Positions 12,434 through 22,236 of a stretch of DNA of 64,000 nucleotides are shown in pieces. A model generated the notes under the pieces. It was not told where the DNA came from, did not search any database, and saw only the letters and a list, made by a program, of their open reading frames with translations. Origin of the DNA: Phoenix dactylifera (Eukaryota > Streptophyta > Magnoliopsida > Arecales > Arecaceae). The stretch spans positions 3,251,275-3,315,274 of the forward strand of contig NC_052409.1 of the NCBI RefSeq assembly GCF_009389715.1. Reading direction: 5' to 3'. The position numbers and the translations under genes were made by a program. Position 1 is the stretch's first letter. Each line of letters begins with the position of its first letter.

Positions 12434-13906
12434 TCTCAGAGTTCCCAAGGAAAAGCTCCTGAGAGTAGAGTCCACATCAACTGCCGGCAAAGATTAACAG
12501 TCTAATTAAAAATAATTTTACATAAAAGAGAGATTTTAAAAAAATATAAACATTTTGGCAAGAGGCACAAATAAAACCTGTCAATTATGATATCTCATCT
12601 CATCCACTAAAGTTCCTATGTACCAGAGTATAGATTGTATGGTGCATTGATTAATTATATGTGCAAAATTAACATGATAACACTGTTGACCGATCTTTCT
12701 AGGCCCATCAAGAAGCCTATCAATCCAAATCAATTAATCAACAAGTTAAATGTAGAAGAATACATGTCATTTCCCCTGTGGGGGCCTAGCTAATCTAAAA
12801 TTTATTGGTATTTGGTGAAGGCCACCAATGAAACCTATCAATAATTAAAAGAAATTCCATGAGATTAAAGTGAATGTTCTAAGGCATCATCTGTTAACAT
12901 AATCAAATTAAGCTTGTCCGTGCTTGATTGGATCACACCTGGAATTAGGAAGTAGGGGTATGCGTTGTTATATTAATAATAATATCGTCAAACCCATACA
13001 ACTTTGTTGGATGCAGGCGTAAGGTGTTTCCCTAAAAAGAGGGGTAGGGATACAAACAGATGAGATAAATATTCATATACCTCCAAAAGTTTTCTATCCA
13101 AAAATATTATAGGCTTTCAGAGAAAGTTATCCTCCACCGTCCAAAATCCCATCTTCAGCTTCAAATCCTGTAACATTGAAGTAATGAAAAATATGTCATT
13201 TGGGGGGAAAATATTTCAATAGATTAAAATGAAAATCTCAATCTTCTCAGCTATATCTCTATGAAATATTAACAAAAAGAAAAAAAAGTTTTTGTCACAG
13301 AAGAAGACAATGACGAGGATAAGGAGTTCCAACATAGCACGGGAAAGAAAAGTTTTTTGTTTTTTCCTTCTTACAGAGATGAAGAAAATGACATGGTCTG
13401 GAGAAACAAAGACGTTGGATTCTTTCTCTCCATTATTGGGAACAAAGAAAAGAAAACAACAGCGCTAGCACAGAATCATCTAAAACGATTATTTTCTCCC
13501 CATCAAATTCCTTTCAGATTTTTCTCACGAAAAGAAGATGACCAAGCGAAGAAAAAAGCCTCCTTTTTTTAACAATAGAATGCAGGTTGCTGCAAGAAAA
13601 TATATAGGAAAAAATGACAGAGAAAGAAGAAAGCACCGAATGTCTGTTTAGCCTGGGGGGAAGGGAGAGAAAAAGAGAAGCGTCGATGACTTCATTAAAT
13701 TTAGAAGCTTTGCAGGGAGAGAAAGATGTCAAATGGCAATCAAAGCTCCTCAGAAATCGAAGACTCCGCGCATTTTAATGAAGGAAACAACTTTTTTTAT
13801 TCAAAGAAATCCAGCGGATGTCGCAAAGAACCACATTTCTCTTCTTTTCCTAAGAATCTTAAGCTAAAATACCAATGAAGATAGATCTATCCAATAAAAA
13901 TCATAC

Positions 13907-14030
13907 CTTTTGTTCTCACTGAAAAATTGATCGATTGAAGCAATAAAATCGGACCACAAAAGCCGTTGGAGACGGAGCTCTGCAGAGAGGGAGCCACAGA
14001 CTCGGTGAGTGCCTGCTGCAGCGAGGGGTC
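13907..14030 (-). other. 5'-untranslated first exon of the 153-aa protein gene
   Basis: On the minus strand this exon runs from an approximate transcription start near 14030 to donor AAAG|GTATGA at 13907. It is followed by a 1.4-kb intron ending in GCCGGCAG before the exon at 12480. It contains no ATG likely to be used, and its right edge is estimated from the TATA box. Confidence 0.55.
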
Positions 14031-14059
14031 AGGTGTCTCGCTTTGTCCCTCTGCATCCC

Positions 14060-14067
14060 TTTTATAA
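14060..14067 (-). promoter_or_regulatory. TATA box of the 153-aa protein gene
   Basis: On the minus strand the sequence reads CTTATAAAAGGG, preceded by a GA repeat (CT on the plus strand, 14070-14090). It lies about 30 bp upstream of the inferred start of the noncoding first exon, the usual spacing for a plant TATA promoter. Confidence 0.55.
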
Positions 14068-14102
14068 GACTCTCTCTCTCTCTCTCTCTTCTTGATTATT
14101 AT

Positions 14103-14206
14103 ATGCTAATAAAAATGGATATGTATATTAGAATAATCTGAAACACAAAAGCTAATAATAATGCTAAAAATAAATATGTATATTAAAATAATTTGAATCA
14201 CAAAAC
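14103..14206. repeat. Diverged tandem duplication, about 58-bp spacing
   Basis: The AT-rich segment 14103-14150 recurs at 14161-14206: ATGCTAATAAAAATGGATAT against ATGCTAAAAATAAATATGTA, followed in both by a similar TATTARAATAAT block. No coding capacity. Confidence 0.6.
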
Positions 14207-15440
14207 AAATTATACCAACCTGATAAAATATATCATACCATATCAATACGGAAAGCTTACTAACACTCGATACACCAAAAAAAACTCTATACCTTATTGT
14301 ATCGATATTGTTTTAGTGTCGCACGAATACAAATTCGGTATCAACAAAAAAATTAAATTGCTCTAGAAGAAGAAAAAAGATGGAGGAATCAAAATGATGT
14401 GATAATATCAAAATAAAACCTCGCTCCATGGGTAAAATGTCTGTAGGTTAGGTTGGTTCAAGCTTTAGTTGTGTTCACTCCTACCAATTTATAGCTGAGA
14501 GTTGTGTTGGTGACTTGGACTAGGTCTTGGTCTTGTACAACATGGGGCAAGCCTAGTTGGTCTCATTTAAGAATTCCAGCTCAGAATCAACAGACTCTTT
14601 CAATCACCACGTTTGAGTCAGGGGAGATCTAAACGTAACTATTGCAATCTTGGAAAAGTCATACGCCCAACCCTCTCATGACAATATTTTTCCTTTTTTT
14701 TTTTTTATAGAACGGATAGGTCATACATATCTAATACGAATATAATCTAAAAATTTAGAAAAAAAAAATATCCCAAAACAAAAATAAAATAAATGGTAAA
14801 TAAAATATCCCAAAATGGAAACGAAAAAAATGCTGAACTGAATAAAAAGGCGGGCAATCAAAAGTTACACCATTAATTATCTGTTATTGCTCGAGGTGCA
14901 AACTCTGTTCCAGAAAGATTTAACTTTGAAGATGTGCGGGACGTAAATTTTTTAGTTTTAAAATAAAAGATCTTTATGATCCATTTATATATAAGATTTT
15001 ATGTCATTAAATTATTTTCCCTGCATGAAATATTTGGAACTAGAGAAATAAATACCATCCTTGGGCTGGTAGGTTTGGTGGGTAACATTAACATAAGAAA
15101 GAACAATGTCAAGGACGGGTACCCTAAGCATGGGACACTGGCTAAATATTTAGAGCACCGTCGGTGAGGCCAAGGGGGCCCTTGACATTGTTCTTAGCTA
15201 CCACTGCAATCAACCTCAGCTCTACCAACCAAAACTATTCTATTTGCCTCGGTTGGTGTTTTCTCCCATACCAACCATTAGCAACAGAGGGAGTGCATAC
15301 TTTTTTAAGGCCAAAAACAAAACTTGGAAGCTGAAACGACCTTAGCTTCCTCACAGTCACAGTTTGTGAATAAGACAAAGGTGGAAATTTAAGCTAGCAG
15401 AATCCTAATAAGATAGTAGGCAGTAGCCAGTTGGTGCATT
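14207..15440. other. Gene-free AT-rich intergenic DNA
   Basis: No exon, RNA gene or complete element is recognisable. Short open frames here have no family resemblance. Confidence 0.4.
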
Positions 15441-15600
15441 AGTAGCAGTAGGTGGAGTTACTCTTTATGAAACAACGGTTTCTATGGCAGAGCTGAGGGC
15501 TGCGTGGGCAGATTTTTTATATGCAATAAAGCATCTCAAGACTTTCCGCATCATTTTTGAAGGAAATTCATTGAGACGACCCATATCTTTAAAAAATCTA
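15441..15600 (+). mobile_element. LINE RNase H fragment
   Basis: The plus-strand frame reads LVAVGGVTLYETTVSMAELR, then AAWADFLYAIKHL and RIIFEGNS. This matches the A-A-G-G-C, M-A-E-L-R-A-A-W and x-x-E-G-D-S landmarks of the L1-type RNase H domain, with the catalytic Asp of GDS replaced by Asn. Sequence further right (about 16250-16330, reading LLWNMRNECLFHQM) resembles the W-x-x-W-x-x-R-N-x-x-x-F linker that normally precedes RNase H. Here it follows, so these are two separate relics or one rearranged copy. Confidence 0.6.
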
Positions 15601-16102
15601 ATAGTACTGCTGATTGAATGCCGATTTATATGGCTAATTATATAGGAACTAATTTATCGACTTCATTTAAAAGCCTATAAGTACTTTCAACTAGCTAGGT
15701 AAGGACCATTACATGCTTCAAATAAATGAATGCTGGATCTTCTAGGTTCCTTTGGAAGTTCCCACTGGGTGATGGTCCCACAGATATGGGTAGTCTGGAA
15801 CCCTTGTATAGAAGATCCAAATTCTCGACTAAATTATGTATAATTAAATAGTTTGTATTGGTTCCAAATTATTTTACTGCCATTCTGTTGTTTGAAGCTC
15901 ACAAGATGATCTCTGATCTCTGATCTCTTGACCCTTGAGCATAGGCACGTATCTTGTAGGCATGCGATCCTTTTTCTTAATAGAGTTTTTTGTATGTATA
16001 TCTTCCGAAATATATAAAATTGTATGAATCTCTTCATAAATTTGCTATTTGTATGTATATCCTCATAAAATACTTATTTTATATATATACTTTTCTTTTA
16101 CT

Positions 16103-16121
16103 TATATATATATATATATAT
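16103..16121. repeat. (TA)n microsatellite
   Basis: A short TA repeat inside an AT-rich stretch. The remaining sequence between the LINE relic and the LTR element (about 15601-17063) shows no gene. Confidence 0.8.
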
Positions 16122-17068
16122 CCATACTTTCTTTTTCATCTCCTTTTTCCCTAGTTTTCCTTCTCTCATCAAATCACATTCTGACTAGGTGTCACATTGC
16201 CATGGAGACTTGGAGGCTCGTTATCTTCTTTGCAATCTGTTTCCTATGGTGGTTGGCTTCTTTGGAACATGAGGAATGAGTGCCTATTCCATCAAATGGC
16301 TGTTCATCCAAACCGAATTGCAGATTAGGCTACAAGGCTTTCATCGGAATTTTCTTGGGCATCCATTTCACCTTTTGTTCCTTCTTTCTTTCATAAATGG
16401 TACCGGAAAACCTTTTTTTTTAAATACTTTTTTGTCGTACTGTTTTTAAGTTTAAGCTGTTCATTTGGGTGGGAATATAATTGTCTTCCCTTTCATTAAT
16501 TGGTTTGTCTGATTAGCTCCTAATCCTCAGATTCGATGCCTACGACAACAACAACTTAATATTTTATAAATTACTAAAAAATATTTTATTAATCTAAATA
16601 TCTATAATTAATTTAAATTTGATATACTTTAATTTTTTAAAAATAATAAAAAATATATAAATGTCATATATTCAATAATGATATTTATATCAAAATCAAA
16701 TGAAAAATAGCATTATCAAAAGGATCACCTAATATTCAACTTGACCGAGTCAAGATCTTAAAAAAAAAAAAATGACAATGTGACTCGATTTTTTTTTTGA
16801 CCGTCGATCTAACTGAATTTAAATTTCTTACTTCTAACTCAAATCAATAGATCAGAAGAACTCGGATAGGCAGCATTGAAGTGCCAAAGTATAAGAATGT
16901 GGTTAACAGCAGGATCAAAGTCTTGCCGGGATTGTGAACAGCATTTCTGCTAAACCTTTACAATTTATTGGCCCTTGTTGATCGTAGGGTTAGTCAGCTG
17001 CTGCACTTCAAAACATAGACTAGTTCTGTAGAATTGCACCAGGGATTTCGATCACCGAAAATCCTTGG

Positions 17069-18055
17069 TGATGCGGGGTTTTCACCCCGGCACCAGCCCA
17101 CACACCGGCTGAGCAGGAAAAGCGACTGCGTCCCTCCCGAGGTATTGTCCGCTCTGGGCAAGCCCCGTGGGCGCGGAGCTCGCACGGGGTGCGCACCCAC
17201 CTGCAGGCGCGGAGCTCGTACAGGGGGCTTGGGCGACCCTCACGGTTTTGTCCTATAAAAGGCGCCTCGTCTGAACGAGAGAGTGCTGGAGCAGCTCAGC
17301 TCGGCAGAGCGATATGGTATTGTCCGCTTTGGGCCCCGTGGGCGCGGAGCTCGCACGGGGTGCGCACCCACCTGCAGGCGCGGAGCTCGTACAGGGGGCT
17401 TAGGCGTCCCTCACGGTTTTGTCCCCCGTAGGGGCGCCTCGTGAGGAAAAATTTTGCACCTCCTCATTATAAGGCACAAACCTTTCCGCTGATTAGCCGA
17501 TGTGGGACTAAACTGGGAACCCCATCCCACAACACAGCCCCCCAGTGGGAAGGTCTGTGCGCGGGCGGGGCCCTTCCTCTAGCGCCATCTGATGCGGGGT
17601 TTTCACTCCGGCACCAGCCCACACACCGGCCGAGCAGGGAAAGCGACTGCGTCCCTCCCGAGGTATTGTCCGCTCTGGGCAAGCCCCGTGGGCGCGGAGC
17701 TCGCACGGGGTGCGCACCCACCTGCAGGCGCGGAGCTCGTACAGGGGGCTTGGGCGACCCTCACGGTTTTGTCCTATAAAAGGCGCCTCGTCTGAACGAG
17801 AGAGTGCTGGAGCAGCTCAGCTCGGCAGAGCGATATGGTATTGTCCGCTTTGGGCCCCGTGGGCGCGGAGCTCGCACGGGGTGCGCACCCACCTGCAGGC
17901 GCGGAGCTCGTACAGGGGGCTTAGGCGTCCCTCACGGTTTTGTCCCCCGTAGGGGCGCCTCGTGAGGAAAGGTTTTGCACCTCCTCATTATAAGGCACAG
18001 ACCTTTCCACTGATTAGCCGATGTGGGACTAAACTGGGAACCCCATCCCACAACA
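17069..18055 (-). mobile_element. TRIM (terminal-repeat retrotransposon in miniature), noncoding LTR fossil
   Basis: Two terminal repeats of 466 bp each (17069-17534 and 17590-18055) flank an interior of only 55 bp (17535-17589). CTTGG is present immediately left (17064-17068) and right (18056-18060) as a 5-bp target-site duplication. On the minus strand the repeats run from TGTTGTGGG to GCATCA. The interior starts with a TGGCGCTAGAGG-like primer-binding site and ends next to a G-rich, polypurine-like run just before the second repeat, so the element lies on the minus strand. There are no coding domains, as is usual for TRIMs; it looks structurally whole but depends on other elements. The repeats differ at roughly seven sites, about 1.5%, so it is a young insertion. 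Exact family not determined. Confidence 0.8.
17142..17424. repeat. Internal duplication inside the TRIM terminal repeat
   Basis: Within the first terminal repeat, the block 17142-17253 (GTATTGTCCGCTCTGGG to CACGGTTTTGTCC) recurs at 17317-17424. The same pair recurs in the second terminal repeat 521 bp further on. Four related GC-rich blocks therefore occur in about 1 kb, explaining the repetitive open frames seen here. Confidence 0.85.
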
Positions 18056-18060
18056 CTTGG

Positions 18061-19440
18061 TTTTGTCTAGATTCCAAATTTATCAGCTTTTCAACTTCAC
18101 AGGTTAAAAACAGTAGGGTTCTCAGCTTTTGGGTGACAAGGAAGGCCCTCTTTTGGAGGTGCAGCTCCCACAAAGAACAGAGTGACAAGGATCTATGTAA
18201 GAAGCCAAATTCGGTTTATGCTACAACCTGGCTTGGGCATTATACTTACCATATGATGATGCATTTGAATGTGTTTGAGAGGGTGATAGGATGGGAATGG
18301 CCAAGTAAATTAGCATGGTTGAGCCATTAGGTCTATATAGCAGGTCGGCATGTCTCGATCTACCTTTGTGTGGTTTCTGTTATTTTTTTTCTTTTTTCTA
18401 GTTTTTTCGTAGGGACACTATATATACTCTTTTGAACACTTTTTTTTTTTCATCTAGGCATCTCATTTTTCGTTAGAAATTTAACCAGGCTGGTATTTCT
18501 CTCTTCATTGTAGAAGAGGTGTTGTGTTCCGATTTTTGGATATATCTCGAGTTTTAAAAGTAAACAATATTCATGCAAGACTATCCTGCAAATGCTGATC
18601 CCTTGGCCTACCTAAGATATGGTCTTTTTAATAGCCCATCTAAGTCCCAATTTATGGATCTCTCAGTATTCTCCCATAGGATTGGGGCTAAGGGAGTGTT
18701 GGGGTTGATATAATATATGCTTAAGCATGCTATCCAATTCACAAATTCCATAAAAAATCTAGCCTATTTCTGCTGGATTATTATCGAAAAAAGCTTCCTA
18801 TGAGCAACTTAATTTTGATTCAACAAATATAGGTTAACACATTTCAACATCAATCAATGCAATTTAAGAAGAAATTCAGGTAGATGAAAGGAATCTAAAT
18901 TATACCAATAAAACTGTTTTTGCCAAGAGGAATTATTACATCATTGTTCGCAATATATGCTTATACCTTGGGACTTGAATGTTTGAGTAATTGACCATGA
19001 ATACTATATACATTAGATGAAATTTTTAGGAATTTAGTTAGTATCCATATCTCAAGCATAAACTTAGACTAGTCAATATCTAACATAGACGTGGGCTACC
19101 CCATCGAAAAATGTATAAATATATTTATTCAAGGATGATTTGATATCTTTAACGTACATACTATTTCTTGGGGAGAAGGTAGGGGCTGGGATAAATAATG
19201 GCGTATCATCCCTTGACCAAACTATTCACTCTAGCCATTTTGATGATTGTTTTTTTTGAAAAAACTGGGGCTAAATATTGAGACGCAGAATCTATTTCTA
19301 AAATATTATAGCTAAAACCACTTCAGATCAAACCAAACTAACCTGAGGCTTAGCCCATTCTAAAATATCCTCAATAGCTTAGAGGTTTTCTATTTAAAAA
19401 AACGAAGAAAGGAAAGAAATAAAGTAGGAGGAGGAAGTAA
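18061..19440. other. Gene-free stretch
   Basis: AT-rich intergenic DNA with no supported coding exon. A few short frames have no family resemblance. Confidence 0.4.
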
Positions 19441-19778
19441 TTTATAATACGCCCAGATTCTGAAAAATAAACGAATGACGCATTAAAGTAGAAGGAGACA
19501 AACAGAGGTACTCTTGCCGGTGGAAGAAATTCCATCGTCGTAAGGGAAGGCCTCGGTCAATCAACTCACTGCCATTGACCAGGGGAGGGGGGAACAATCT
19601 GACGAGTGAGATCGTAACACGTGAACAACAAACCATACCGATAGGTTAATAGTTTTCTGGATTCCGGAAAGTGAATAATTCAATATTGAAAGTGAAAGTC
19701 GACGTTCCTGATAGATCGAAATCCTTCCTTCAGGCAAGGTTAGACTAAACAGTTGGTCAGGCAGAAAGATCCGGTGGT

Positions 19779-19832
19779 CTTATTGGCGCATACCACGGTG
19801 GGGTCTTCGACTGGGGTGAAGTCGTAACAAGG
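19779..19832 (+). other. Mitochondrial small-subunit rRNA fragment (NUMT)
   Basis: The segment contains CCACGGTGGGGTCTTCGACT followed directly by GGGGTGAAGTCGTAACAAGG, which matches the 3' region of plant mitochondrial rrn18 just upstream of its end. The match stops abruptly after AAGGTA, so it is a fragment and not a functional rRNA. The preceding 300 bp (about 19440-19778) are less AT-rich than the neighbourhood and may be part of the same organelle insertion, but I do not recognise that part. Confidence 0.6.
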
Positions 19833-19859
19833 TACTACGCCCATACATTCTTAAATTTT

Positions 19860-20930
19860 CTAAGAATGTATTTGGAAAATCAAGCACTATGGATCTGGAT
19901 CGTCCATTAGAGTCAGGTAAGCAGTCCATTTGGATATATAGGCCATAATTATGTAAAAAAAAAAAAAAGGAAGACTTCTATGGATCTTTCTTTTCTTCCT
20001 GTAGCCCAACAAGCCCACGCATGGGATTTAGACTAAAATTAGATAGAGTTAGGAATCGAGTCTAAGTCGGGTCAAATATTGGTTGGGTCAAAAGTTCGCC
20101 AACCGAATCCGACCTATTTATTAAAGATATGAAAATTTTAAATTTGAATCCCATCTATTTATTAAATAGGTAACCCAATTCGTTCGCATAACTTATTGAT
20201 TAGATAAGTCAAGTCCGTTAAATAGGTTAAACGAATTTTTAACGGATTAAATAGATTTAAACATATTAAACATGTTCAACAGATTAAGTTAAATTGGTCA
20301 AAAATATCCATGTTAAACCGTTTTAAAAAGTTAAGTAATGATCTGACCCAATTATTAAATGGGTCAAGACGACTTAAACCGATTAGGATCTAAACTTGAA
20401 TCCAATTTATTTAATAAACATGACGGGTTGATCCGTTTTTGATTGAAAATTATAGGTTATTCATGAATTAGATTGGCGGGATTTAGCTGCATTGTCTAAA
20501 AAGATTAGGCTTACTGGCCTTTTTTATAAAACGGCCTATAAATGGTGTATAAATTCGAGTCTACGGGGCAGAATGGAAGTATTGCCTTTAAAGTCAGAAT
20601 GAAATTATTCTCACACCATCCGTGAACCAAATCTTATAACTTCTAGGGTGAAGCCCATTTGGGTGACCCATTAGCCGGCATTGCAGTCGAGCTCGATTGG
20701 GTTTAAGTGTTTTAATTAGTCCAGTCGGGCGCCGGTAGGTGGAACATAAAAGATTTCTAAATTACACCTTTCTCGATACATAAAAGTAGTTTAACATGAA
20801 GCTTAGGATAGAAGTTGGTTAAGAGGTGGAACTTGAGCATCAAATCAAACCACTTATCAAAAAAAAGTGAAATTAGCACCAAATCTAACCAGAAGATCCA
20901 TCCTTTAAACTGAATCCAGTCATTTATGGC
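19860..20930. other. Intergenic DNA with repetitive-looking GGGTCAA/TTAAATAGG blocks
   Basis: The stretch 20040-20480 repeats words such as GGGTCAA, TTAAATAGGT and AACCGATT in both orientations. This is typical of decayed plant repeats, but no terminal structure or coding frame can be assigned. Confidence 0.35.
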
Positions 20931-21267
20931 TGTAGCTGGGTCGCACCCTGATCTCCTCACCCACGGCGTCTTCCTCGAATCGCAGGGCCCCACGTCATAT
21001 CACGTAGACGTGATAACCAATCAGATGACTCCCTTGTTCTGACGTCCGCCAACACGATGGCTTCCATCTGCTTCCAACTAATGCTACGGGGCCCAAGTCC
21101 CTTACCAAACTTTGGATTGCAACGTGGCAAGAGAAGATTGGTAAGCCGGATGATGATCAGGAAACGAGGAACCGTGCTTTTGTGACACATGTCCACCCAA
21201 GCGCTCTTGTCAGCGAGCTTTGTTTTTTCACATGTTTGGGTGCCTCGTAGCATTTAAAGTTTGCGGC

Positions 21268-21501
21268 CACGTGCACCCGGCGAGGCCGACCGCCACAGCT
21301 GGCGATTTCTGGTGGTGCGGGGCACCACATTGCGCCCCCAAGGAAGGCACCCCCAAACGCACCCAAACCACCACCCAGACCCTAAATCCGACACGCAAAA
21401 CCTGTGACCTGTCCTTCAAGTGGGACCCACACAAGCCTGGAGATCTGCCACGTGTGAAAGTCCCCCAGCGGCACTCTTGCCCTCATTAAAAGTCCCACGT
21501 G
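21268..21501 (+). promoter_or_regulatory. Cluster of three G-boxes upstream of the receptor-like kinase
   Basis: CACGTG occurs at 21268-21273, 21449-21454 and 21496-21501. The last two sit in CCACGTGTG contexts of the ABRE/G-box type. A near-perfect palindrome with two ACGT cores (ATCACGTAGACGTGAT, 20999-21014) lies about 250 bp further up. Such sites bind bZIP and bHLH factors, so light or ABA control is a reasonable guess. A TATA-like TATTAAAT follows at 21524-21531. Confidence 0.5.
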
Positions 21502-21599
21502 TGGGCTCACCACGCCTGACGCGTATTAAATGACCATTCCCCCTTCTTGCTTTCTCGACTAAAAAGCAGCTTGGAGCTTTCAATTCCCTCACTCCTTTC

Positions 21600-22040
21600 A
21601 TGAGCTCGCTCTCTCTCTCTCTCTCACTCAATCCTCTTCTTCTGCTAGCTGGCTTTGATTCCCATAATGCTTGTCCCCATGATCCACTGAGACGAAGTTT
21701 TGACGTTTTTCATAGGCTTAGATTTGCTCTTCTGAGCTCCTGCATCTGGTTTGTTCTTCTCATTCTTCCAAGTTTCTTCTAAAATTTTAGCAGTTATAAA
21801 GAGTTTTTCCTGTTTGTTAGAGTTGGGTGGCATGGATTCGCGCACGGCCATGGAGCTCTGGAACCCCATCGGATCTCATGCCGGAGAGAGAGACGAAGGC
21901 TGAGAACGACTGCAATAAATAGGGGGGCCTTCAATGTCCCGATGTTTGAGTACGGAAAAAAACCGTTTTATTTATAGCTTGGAAAGGTTGACAAATAGGA
22001 AGAAAGCCATCTCTGAGCCCAGTTCGCGTGAAGCCATTTG
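21600..22040 (+). other. Leader of the receptor-like kinase with three upstream ORFs
   Basis: Between the inferred transcription start (about 21555) and the ATG at 22237 there are three upstream frames: 60 codons from 21600, 23 codons at 21832-21903 (MDSRTAMELWNP...) and 35 codons from 21934. A CT-rich tract follows 21608. All three would precede the main ORF unless a leader intron removes them; I see no convincing intron. Confidence 0.45.
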
Positions 22041-22236
22041 AATGCTCGGAGATCGACCGAGTCCCCCACCGAGCTCGCTCGGTTGTCTTTCCCTTTCCTG
22101 GAGAAGCTATGTGACTCCAAGGAGAAGCCATCCTTTTTTCTGATACATGGCGGCTTTCAGTACACTGGAGAGTAACCTCTCGCCGCATTGATTTCCATCT
22201 ACTTGTTTCTTTACTCTTTTGCTTGTACTCGTCTCC

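Noticed and set aside
17227-17236. GCTTGGGCGA word resembling 5S rRNA, as in Cassandra TRIMs
   Set aside because: Only ten bases match and the A-box/C-box context of 5S rRNA is missing, so a Cassandra assignment is not supported.
17034-17952. Several open frames with repeated GC-rich peptides on both strands
   Set aside because: They are generated by the duplicated blocks in the TRIM terminal repeats and have no domain or conserved start.
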